Origin: Prolixibacteraceae bacterium UBA6029
GTDB taxonomy: Bacteria; Bacteroidota; Bacteroidia; Bacteroidales; Prolixibacteraceae
DNA length: 64,000 nt
Direction of reading: 5' to 3'
NCBI GenBank assembly: GCA_002429385.1
Contig: DIZL01000048.1
Location: forward strand, 571-64,570
Below the pieces are notes generated by a model that was given only the letters and a program-made list of their open reading frames with translations, had not been told where the DNA came from and did not search any database. The first letter of the stretch is position 1. The number at the start of each line of letters is the position of its first letter. Below are positions 38,880 to 45,929 of the stretch, one piece after another. A program made the translations under genes and the position numbers.

Positions 38880-40097
38880 ATGAAGCATTTTCCTGTCCTC
38901 CTGTTTGCACTTTTTCTCTTTTCCTGTGCTCCTAAACCTGAGACTGTGAGTCAATGGCGCGGTCCAAACCGCAGCGGTGTTTACAATGAAACCGGATTGC
39001 TGACTGAGTGGCCTGCCGAAGGTCCAAAACTTCTCTGGGCGTTAGACTCTACCGGTAATGGGTTCGGTTCTCCGGTGCTGACCGAAGATCAACTCTTTAT
39101 TAACGGGGAAAAAGACAGTACAGGATATCTGTATGCATATAACCTTAAGGGAAAAATCATGTGGAAATCGGTCTATGGGAAAGAATGGATGAAAAACTTC
39201 CCCGGTTCACGATCAACGCCAACGGTGGTAGGAGACCTTGTATACGTATGCTCAGGAATGGGCGACATTGCCTGTTTCGATAAAAATACCGGTACAAAAA
39301 AATGGTCACTCAACATGGTAAAGGGCCTTAAAGGTATCGATAACATGTTTGGCTATGCCGAATCGTTGCTCGTTAATGGTGATTTGGTGTATTGTCAGCC
39401 GGGGGGAATAGAGAACAACGTAGTCGCCCTGAACCGTTTCACAGGTAAAACAGTGTGGACTCAAAAAGCAGTTGGCCAGCTGGAAGCATACAATTCACCG
39501 ATTATCGTTAAAAGAGGTAAGCTTGATCTGTTGCTGACCTTTTCAGAAGATTGTTTCCTTGGTCTTAATGGACAGACCGGTAAACTCTTATGGACACAAC
39601 CCCAGGATACTGCCGGAAACCTGCATGGGAATATCCCTGTTGTGGATGGAAATGATTTAATTTATACCGAAGGCGATGGTAACCGTACTGTAAAGAATAA
39701 ACTTGCTGAGGATGGGAGCTCTATCACCGAAGTGATGCGAAACCCATGGTTCGATAACATTATGGGTGGTGTTGTGAAAATCGGAGATAAGATCTACGGT
39801 ACATCCCATCGTCAAATGTACCTGAAATGCCTGGATATGAAATCAGGATTGGTCACCGATTCACTGAAAATGTTCAGGGGAAGTACCATTGCAGCCAATG
39901 GAATGCTGTATGTATTTACCGAAAAAGGAGATGTTAACCTGGTGAAACCAAACCCTTCAGGGATGCAGTTGGTCAGTACGTTTAAAATTACCAAAGGAAC
40001 CAAAGAATTCTTTACTCATCCTGTTATACACGACGGGGTGCTTTATGTCCGGCATGGGCAGGCGCTGATGGCCTATTCGATTAAAAAAGAAGCTTAA
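38880..40097 (+). CDS. PQQ-like beta-propeller lipoprotein
   Basis: 405 residues. Lipoprotein signal MKHFPVLLFALFLFSCAPK (Cys near residue 16), followed by WRGPNRSGVYNETGLLTEWPAEGPKLLW and repeated propeller blades (GYLYAYNLKGKIMW, DIACFDKNTGTKKW, VVALNRFTGKTVW, FLGLNGQTGKLLW). This is the PQQ-binding-like/outer-membrane assembly BamB-type fold, but the WRGPxRxG opening is typical of Bacteroidota and Planctomycetes proteins of unknown role. The dehydrogenase residues needed for PQQ catalysis are not evident. It is monocistronic and followed by large hairpins. Confidence 0.82.
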   Translation: MKHFPVLLFALFLFSCAPKPETVSQWRGPNRSGVYNETGLLTEWPAEGPKLLWALDSTGNGFGSPVLTEDQLFINGEKDSTGYLYAYNLKGKIMWKSVYGKEWMKNFPGSRSTPTVVGDLVYVCSGMGDIACFDKNTGTKKWSLNMVKGLKGIDNMFGYAESLLVNGDLVYCQPGGIENNVVALNRFTGKTVWTQKAVGQLEAYNSPIIVKRGKLDLLLTFSEDCFLGLNGQTGKLLWTQPQDTAGNLHGNIPVVDGNDLIYTEGDGNRTVKNKLAEDGSSITEVMRNPWFDNIMGGVVKIGDKIYGTSHRQMYLKCLDMKSGLVTDSLKMFRGSTIAANGMLYVFTEKGDVNLVKPNPSGMQLVSTFKITKGTKEFFTHPVIHDGVLYVRHGQALMAYSIKKEA

Positions 40098-40107
40098 ATA
40101 AAAATCC

Positions 40108-40202
40108 CATGACCGTTCACTAAAGCGGAACGGCAAAGGATAGGGCTATAATGACCATCGGAGCATTATCCTTTGCCGTCTGGCTTTAGCCGACGGACCA
40201 TA
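40108..40202. repeat. Long imperfect palindrome (family 3)
   Basis: Main arms 40120-40142 and 40167-40189 (ctaaagc...cggcaaaggata against tatcctttgccg...gctttag) pair except for a short bulge. Flanks ccgt/acgg extend it outward. It could be the terminator of the propeller gene or a mobile intergenic palindrome. Confidence 0.75.
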
Positions 40203-40220
40203 TATTAAAATTAAAAATAG

Positions 40221-40255
40221 AAATCCTCCAAGGTTATAAACACTTTGGAGGATTT
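40221..40255. terminator. Terminator-like hairpin
   Basis: A perfect 11-bp stem aaatcctccaa/ttggaggattt with a 13-base loop. The T-rich part is inside the stem and the following tract is weak, so function is uncertain; it lies 120 bp after the propeller gene. Confidence 0.55.
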
Positions 40256-40421
40256 GTTGTAAATTGACATTCTTTTAAAATATTCGCATCTTTTAAAATA
40301 TAATTCTGCCTCATTCGTCTACCCCATTATAAGCTGTACAATTGGATTATCCGAAAGAAACAGGTCGGTATACATACCTTGCTTTTCAGAATTAATTCAT
40401 TTGACGTTCAATACAAACAAT

Positions 40422-41039
40422 ATGACAGGAATTGAGGTTTTAGAACTGACTGACGAATCGTCTGTTCAGTTGATAAAAACAACAGTGAAGGAAAGACCAC
40501 ATATAGCTGAGATCATCCGGAATTACGGATCACGTTTAAGCGGGTTCATACAGAAACGCGTGCGAAACAGTGAAGATGCGGAAGATATCCTTCAGGAAGT
40601 ATACTATCAACTGGCCAATGCTGATCGTTTACTAAAACCTATTGACCAGATGGCTGCATGGCTTTTTACAGTGGCCCGTAACCGGATTACCGATCTCTAC
40701 CGAAAAAATAAAGCAGAATCGATGCCCGAATACCTGGCCGAAACAGAAGACAATAACCACTTCGCAGAACTGAGCCATCTGATGTTCGACAATGGAACAA
40801 CGCCCGAGGACAATTATCTGCGTTCGATGGTGTGGATCGAACTCGAAAAAGCATTGAATGAGCTTCCTGAAGAACAGCGAAAGGTATTTGAGCTTACAGA
40901 GATGGAAGGTCTTTCATTCAAGACAATTTCCGAACAAACAGGAGTTCCCGTCAATACGCTCATTTCCCGCAAGCGTTATGCAGTATTGATTCTGCGCGAA
41001 CGTCTTCAGCTTATTTATGACGAATTAATAAACTTTTAA
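40422..41039 (+). CDS. ECF-type RNA polymerase sigma factor
   Basis: 205 residues from the ATG at 40422; a TTG at 40401 would add seven. It has sigma region 2 (RNYGSRLSGFIQKRVRNSED, then AEDILQEVYYQLANADRLL and AWLFTVARNRITDLYRK) and region 4 (LEKALNELPEEQRKVFELTEMEGLSFKTISEQTGVPVNTLISRKRYAVLILRERL, a helix-turn-helix). No FecI/FecR or anti-sigma gene of known type follows. The next gene, 12 bp downstream, is a small His-rich membrane protein, then an ABC exporter pair, so the sigma factor may control these. The length and the NNHFAEL insert between regions 2 and 4 are normal for the class. Confidence 0.9.
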   Translation: MTGIEVLELTDESSVQLIKTTVKERPHIAEIIRNYGSRLSGFIQKRVRNSEDAEDILQEVYYQLANADRLLKPIDQMAAWLFTVARNRITDLYRKNKAESMPEYLAETEDNNHFAELSHLMFDNGTTPEDNYLRSMVWIELEKALNELPEEQRKVFELTEMEGLSFKTISEQTGVPVNTLISRKRYAVLILRERLQLIYDELINF

Positions 41040-41051
41040 ATAATAGAAAAC

Positions 41052-41402
41052 ATGAGAACAACTTTTAGAAGAAGGTGGTATTTATTTATACCCCTCATAG
41101 CCGTAGCCTTTGTGGCTTTTGGGTTCCTTACGATGAATTTGTGGAATTGGCTGATGCCATTGCTTTTCCATTTGCCTGAAATTACCTTTTGGCAAACCAT
41201 TGGGCTGATGATTCTTTCCCGGCTCATTCTGGGAGGATTTGGAGGTCATGGTCGTGGTCATGGTCACCATTGCCGGAGAGACATGCACGAAAAATGGGAA
41301 AATATGACACCAGAGGATCGTGAGAAGTTTCGCGAACATATTCATGTGCACCGTCCACCATGGGGACATAGGTATTCGGAAGAAGGAAAAGTAAAAGAAT
41401 AA
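41052..41402 (+). CDS. Small membrane protein with Gly/His-rich tail, sigma-linked
   Basis: 116 residues. Two membrane segments (about 10-32 and 35-60) with WNWLMPLLFHLPEITFWQTIGLMILSR between them. Then comes a Gly/His-rich loop (GGFGGHGRGHGHHCRR) and a charged tail, EKWENMTPEDREKFREHIHVHRP. Proteins of this shape follow ECF sigma genes in other Bacteroidota, to my knowledge without an assigned role. The His/Cys cluster could bind metal, and the cytosolic tail could act on the sigma factor; both are inferences. It starts 12 bp after the sigma stop, so the two are very likely cotranscribed. Confidence 0.75.
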   Translation: MRTTFRRRWYLFIPLIAVAFVAFGFLTMNLWNWLMPLLFHLPEITFWQTIGLMILSRLILGGFGGHGRGHGHHCRRDMHEKWENMTPEDREKFREHIHVHRPPWGHRYSEEGKVKE

Positions 41403-41423
41403 TGAGGTAAGTCCGAATACTCT

Positions 41424-41526
41424 TTTCTTGCCACTAAGACACCAAGACATTAAGTCTCACCAAAGCTTCATATTCAGATAATAGGTTTGGTGAGACTTAG
41501 TGTCTTTGTGTTTTAGTGGCAAGAAA
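41424..41526. repeat. Intergenic palindrome family 2, copy 2
   Basis: 41-bp arms, 41424-41464 and 41486-41526, pair with three mismatches around a 21-base loop. The arm contains ccactaagacaccaagaca, with aag spaced every 8 bases. It shares cttagtgtctttg and gtggcaa with the palindrome at 23272-23365. Confidence 0.9.
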
Positions 41527-41657
41527 CAGACTTATCAGAATCTCAAAATTAAGGATATCTGAAACTGCACCCTTAAAATAAATATATAATTTTAAGAGTA
41601 GGTTCTAAACACTTTTGCAGTTTCTTTGTAGTTAGTAATTCCAAGTATAATCGAAGA

Positions 41658-43406
41658 ATGAGTAATTCAATCCATCAGAAAGAGCCGGGAAAGCAATCCA
41701 AGCCAAATGTGTTTAGTTTACTGAAGCCATACCGGGGAATGATTACATTCCTGGTAATTTTTGCCCTGCTCAGTAACGGAGTCAATTTATTGCTGCCGAA
41801 AATCATATCCAGAGCCATAGATGCATTTACTGCCGGACATTTTGTATTCAGGACCGTGGTGCTTGAGTTTTCCGTGGCCGCTTTTGTCATTTTCTTCTTC
41901 ACCTATCTTCAAAGCATTGTGCAGACCTTTGCATCCGAGAAAGTCGCCCGCGACCTAAGAACGCGCTTATCAGACAAAATATCGCGGCAAAGTTACACCT
42001 ACATCCTTAAGACCAATCCGTCAAAACTGCTGACTAACCTTACTTCGGATATCGATTCCATAAAGATGTTTGTATCCATGGCCGTAGTCACCATCTTTTC
42101 GTCCATATTTATGATTGTCGGTACCTCTGTATTGCTGATCAGGATCAACTACAAACTGGCCGTTCCGATTATTGCAATTATACCCATCATTGGAGGTACC
42201 TTTTTTATTGTACTCAAGAAAGTGCGCGTCTTATTCAAACGAAGCCGTGAGGTCATCGATTGGCTCAACAAGGTTATCAACGAAAGCATCATGGGTTCTG
42301 CCATTATCCGTGTACTCAATGCACAGCAAGCAGAATACCATAAATTCATGGAAGCCAACACTGAAGCCCGAAACCTTGGCTTAGGCATTCTGCGTCTGTT
42401 TGCAGCGCTTATCCCAATCGTCACCTTTACTGCCAATCTGGGGATGCTGGTGATTCTTATGCTGGGTGGTCATTTTGTAATTACCGGGAGCATGTCGCTC
42501 GGTGATTTTGCAGCCTTCAACAGTTACCTGGCTTTACTTATTTTCCCAATATTGATGATCGGGTTTATGAGCAATATCATTGCCATGGCCTCTGCATCCT
42601 ATGCCCGCATCAATGAGGTGCTTGAGGCTCCTGAAATCATTGAAACAGGGACAGTGAAAGCATCGCTTCATGGAAACATCGAACTCATCAATGTTTCTCT
42701 TTCGTATGGTGACAAGCCAATTTTAAAAGACATTTCCTTCTCAGTAAAAGGTGGAACGCAGGTCGCCATTATTGGGCCCACCGCTGCCGGAAAGAGTCAG
42801 TTGCTCAACCTGCTTACCGATCTGGTAAAACATGATCAGGGAACCATCCTGTTCGATGGTCGTGACATTGAATCTTACGACAAGGAATCGTTTCGCAGCC
42901 AAATAGGATTTGTACTTCAGGATAGCGTTATCTTTAATATGAGCCTTCGCGAAAATATTGCTTTCAGCGATAAAGTAACTGACGAATCACTCGAAAAAGC
43001 GATCAATACTGCCGAACTGAGAGACTTTGTCGATTCACTCCCCGATAAACTGAACACCATTGTTTCTGAACGTGGCACAAGCCTTTCAGGAGGACAAAAG
43101 CAACGAATCATGCTGGCCCGTGCGCTGGCTATAAATCCCAAAATAGTATTGCTTGATGACTTTACTGCCCGTGTCGATCGTGAAACAGAGAAAAAGATCC
43201 TTTCCAATCTCGAAATGAATTATCCTGACCTTACTTTGCTGTCGATTACTCAGAATATAGCTTCGGTAAAGCATTTTGAACAGATTATTTTACTCATGGA
43301 AGGCGAAGTTATTGCGACAGGAACACACCGGGAGTTAATGGAAACCTGTACGGAGTATGTACAGATCGAAAATTCACAACGAAGTACAAGTCACTATGAA
43401 CTATAA
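41658..43406 (+). CDS. ABC exporter half-transporter with degenerate ATPase site residues
   Basis: 582 residues, permease and ATPase in one chain. About six membrane segments in residues 25-310, then the nucleotide domain with Walker A IIGPTAAGKS near 372 and the canonical signature LSGGQKQR. Walker B ends LLDDFTARVD with Asp in place of the catalytic Glu, and the switch loop reads SITQNIAS with Gln in place of His. These changes mark the weak site of heterodimeric exporters. Its partner is the next gene, which overlaps by 11 bp. Substrate unknown; multidrug or lipid export are the usual choices. Confidence 0.9.
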   Translation: MSNSIHQKEPGKQSKPNVFSLLKPYRGMITFLVIFALLSNGVNLLLPKIISRAIDAFTAGHFVFRTVVLEFSVAAFVIFFFTYLQSIVQTFASEKVARDLRTRLSDKISRQSYTYILKTNPSKLLTNLTSDIDSIKMFVSMAVVTIFSSIFMIVGTSVLLIRINYKLAVPIIAIIPIIGGTFFIVLKKVRVLFKRSREVIDWLNKVINESIMGSAIIRVLNAQQAEYHKFMEANTEARNLGLGILRLFAALIPIVTFTANLGMLVILMLGGHFVITGSMSLGDFAAFNSYLALLIFPILMIGFMSNIIAMASASYARINEVLEAPEIIETGTVKASLHGNIELINVSLSYGDKPILKDISFSVKGGTQVAIIGPTAAGKSQLLNLLTDLVKHDQGTILFDGRDIESYDKESFRSQIGFVLQDSVIFNMSLRENIAFSDKVTDESLEKAINTAELRDFVDSLPDKLNTIVSERGTSLSGGQKQRIMLARALAINPKIVLLDDFTARVDRETEKKILSNLEMNYPDLTLLSITQNIASVKHFEQIILLMEGEVIATGTHRELMETCTEYVQIENSQRSTSHYEL

Positions 43407-45159
43407 TCTGAACGAAACTGCCAGCAAAACAGAGCAGAAAAAATCAACCCTTGCCGCGCTTACAAAACTGCTCGGATTGATTAAGGAAGAAAAGCGGACA
43501 CTCATTATTGCCATGATTATTATCCTGATCAATGCCGGATTGAGCCTGCTTGGTCCCTTCCTGATCGGGCATACCATAGATACCTATATTCAATCGAAGC
43601 AATACCATGGAGTAATCCTGTTTTCAGGCATTCTGCTGTGTATGTACATCACCGTTTTTATCACCAATTATCTTCAGATCACCCTGATGGGCGGTGTCGG
43701 ACAACGTATGCTATATAGTTTGCGCAATGCTGTTTTTAATAAACTGCAGATCCTGCCCGTTGACTTCTTCAATCAGAATAAAGCAGGCGATCTCATCTCG
43801 CGCATCAACAACGACACGGATAAGCTGAACCAGTTTTTCTCCCAATCGCTCATGCAGTTTATAAGCAGCATCTTCACCATGCTGGGCGCCGGTATTTTTC
43901 TTTTGAGTATTAATCCTGAACTGGGTGCTGCGGCTCTTTTGCCGGCTCTGGTTATCTGGATATTTACCAAATCCATCTCACCCTGGGTAAAAGGCAAGAA
44001 TGCCGCCAATCTGAAAAGCGTGGGTGGATTGAGCGCTGAAATTCAGGAAAGCCTGAACAACTTTAAAGTGATTGTTGCATTCAACCGGCGTGATTACTTC
44101 CGCAAACGCTTTGGCGAGGCCAATCAGAAGAACTATGCCACTTCGGTAAGCGCCGGATTGGCCAATAATATCTTTACACCAGTCTATGGACTTTCGTCGA
44201 ATATTGGTCAACTGATCGTTCTGGCATTTGGTATATATCTCATTACGACCGGACAGTTCACCATTGGTTTACTCATCGGATTCTTAGCCTATATCTATAG
44301 TTTTTATCAACCCTTGCGACAGCTTGCTGCGCTCTGGGCCAGTTTCCAGGTTGCGATGGCAGGCTGGGATCGTATTTCACAGATACTTTCACTTGACACC
44401 AACCTGTTGGTTATTGAAGATCAAAAAACAGATTCCTCGTCTGCCTATCTTTCTTTTCGGGATGTGTCGTTCACTTATCCTAACGGGAAAGAAGTCCTGC
44501 ATCATGTTAGTTTTGACCTTGAACGCGGAAAGACCTATGCCTTTGTAGGGCCAACCGGCGGCGGTAAAACCACAACTGCATCTCTTATAGCCCGTTTATA
44601 TGATGCATCTACAGGAACTGTTTTACTGGACGGGAAGGATATCCGCACCTATCATCCTGAAGAACGGACCGCTAAGATCGGCTTTATCCTTCAGGAACCG
44701 TTTTTGTTTTCAGGAACCGTTCGCGACAATATTCTGTATGGAAATCCCGAATACAGGAATTTATCGAACGATGAGCTTGCTGAGGTTATAAAAGAATCAG
44801 GGCTTGAAAGCCTGCTTGTTCGTTTTGATGAAGGACTTGAATCGAAGGTTCAAACTTCGGGTGACAGTATCAGCCTGGGGCAGAAACAGTTGATTGCCTT
44901 TATGAGGTCGGTGCTTCGCAAACCTCAACTGCTCATTCTCGATGAAGCTACCGCCAATATCGACACGATCACCGAACAACTGCTTGAAAGTATCCTGCAA
45001 AAATTACCGTCATCGACTACGCGCGTCATTATTGCCCATCGGTTGAATACCATTGAAAATGCGGATGAAATCTTCTTTGTCAACTCAGGGGAAGTCATTC
45101 CCGCCGGATCACTCCAGGATGCTGTAAACCTGCTTTTACACGGAAAAAGAGAAAGCTGA
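43396..45159 (+). CDS. ABC exporter half-transporter, catalytic partner
   Basis: 587 residues from the ATG at 43396, which overlaps the end of the previous gene (ATGAACTATAA), so translational coupling is likely. An in-frame ATG at 43357 is possible but less likely. About six membrane segments, Walker A FVGPTGGGKT, Walker B LLILDEATANID with the catalytic Glu, H-loop IIAHRLNTI with His, and a deviant signature ISLGQKQL instead of LSGGQ. Combined with the first subunit, one ATP site would be fully canonical and the other doubly degenerate, the pattern of type IV heterodimeric exporters. Confidence 0.9.
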   Translation: MNYNLNETASKTEQKKSTLAALTKLLGLIKEEKRTLIIAMIIILINAGLSLLGPFLIGHTIDTYIQSKQYHGVILFSGILLCMYITVFITNYLQITLMGGVGQRMLYSLRNAVFNKLQILPVDFFNQNKAGDLISRINNDTDKLNQFFSQSLMQFISSIFTMLGAGIFLLSINPELGAAALLPALVIWIFTKSISPWVKGKNAANLKSVGGLSAEIQESLNNFKVIVAFNRRDYFRKRFGEANQKNYATSVSAGLANNIFTPVYGLSSNIGQLIVLAFGIYLITTGQFTIGLLIGFLAYIYSFYQPLRQLAALWASFQVAMAGWDRISQILSLDTNLLVIEDQKTDSSSAYLSFRDVSFTYPNGKEVLHHVSFDLERGKTYAFVGPTGGGKTTTASLIARLYDASTGTVLLDGKDIRTYHPEERTAKIGFILQEPFLFSGTVRDNILYGNPEYRNLSNDELAEVIKESGLESLLVRFDEGLESKVQTSGDSISLGQKQLIAFMRSVLRKPQLLILDEATANIDTITEQLLESILQKLPSSTTRVIIAHRLNTIENADEIFFVNSGEVIPAGSLQDAVNLLLHGKRES

Positions 45160-45316
45160 AATCAAAATTACTGTTTCACAAACCATTTATCTGATTACAA
45201 GATAAACTACAATCCTGAAGAGTCCTAATTGTTCAGAAATTGCGAAAGAGATATCCCACAAAGTGCCTGATCGGAGAAATATAGTCTTAACCAAGGTCGG
45301 GTTTGGATAGGGATTG
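45160..45316. other. Intergenic stretch between the ABC pair and the cassette
   Basis: No gene, no T-tract hairpin and no recognisable signal was seen. It leads into the palindrome of cassette copy C. Confidence 0.4.
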
Positions 45317-45410
45317 AGAGGGTATTCCTTCGGTATATTTGTACTATGACTGATCTATAACTGTACTAAAATTGCGATCTTTGTACAGTTGCAAATCAAT
45401 CATAGATTAA
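45317..45410 (-). repeat. Imperfect palindrome of the small-gene cassette, copy C
   Basis: Arms 45343-45366 and 45383-45405 pair with few mismatches. Read on the minus strand the stretch 45439-45310 matches 12713-12842 at 122 of 130 positions. The arm overlaps the stop codon of the 59-residue ORF. The plus-strand left half also resembles the nested palindrome at 28313-28412. Confidence 0.85.
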
Positions 45411-45575
45411 TTGATCCGAAGCAAACACGACGCAATCCCCTTTCGGATACTTTCCGTGTAGTTCGAAATCAGGTTTAATGGTTTCCTGAAGAATATTTGA
45501 ATGGAGAGAGAATTGGTTTTCGGAGTCAATAAGATCATTTTTATATCGTATCGTCTGACCCTGGAGTGAACTCAT
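45396..45575 (-). CDS. 59-residue cassette protein, copy C (unknown function)
   Basis: Minus-strand ORF MSSLQGQTIRYKNDL... ending CVVFASDQLIYD, the same length as the ORF at 12577-12756 and alignable without gaps (33 of 59 identical by hand). It has the same promoter block at the same 8-bp distance and the same palindrome over its stop codon. No known domain, signal peptide or membrane segment. The middle of the protein differs while both ends are conserved. Because the two flanking genes (ABC exporter, PocR kinase) differ from those of copy A, the cassette appears to have moved or been copied as a unit. Confidence 0.45.
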   Translation of the reverse strand: MSSLQGQTIRYKNDLIDSENQFSLHSNILQETIKPDFELHGKYPKGDCVVFASDQLIYD

Positions 45576-45929
45576 CTGAGTTTTAAAGATACAAATATTT
45601 AGGCAAAGGATATTTCTTCTGAAAATTAGCAGAAAATAAAAACATTAAAATGAGGAAAATATATACTGCTGCACTTGTTGATAGTTACTGAAAAAAAATC
45701 CACGAATATTATTTGTTATTTTCCTTTAACTAACAGGCAAAATAATTCATTGTGAAAGAATTATTTTACAAAAAAAACGCTATTTTCTTCAAAATATTTT
45801 GTATATTTATAGAGTAATGACACCCTGAAATCGTCATTTAAAATGCACACCTGTGACGTTTTCGATTCTTAATTCTTCCGCATACGTCGAACACCAAGTC
45901 GGCTTTCGTTTTTGATTAAAGAGTATCAC
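45576..45929. other. AT-rich region upstream of the PocR kinase
   Basis: Apart from the promoter block of the small minus-strand gene, it holds a weak plus-strand -7-like box TATATTTA (45802-45809) after TTTTG, some 120 bp before the kinase ATG. No ORF or palindrome was seen. Confidence 0.45.
45584..45607 (-). promoter_or_regulatory. Conserved near-leaderless promoter block, copy C
   Basis: On the minus strand it reads TTTGCC...TATCTTTA, 21 of 24 identical to 12545-12568. The box ends 8 bp before the ATG of the 59-residue ORF. Confidence 0.5.

Larger units (their letters stand above)
40098..40421. other. Intergenic region with two hairpins
   Basis: Holds the long palindrome (40108-40202) and the hairpin at 40221-40255. 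The rest up to the sigma factor start is AT-rich, with no clear ORF or consensus promoter. Confidence 0.5.
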
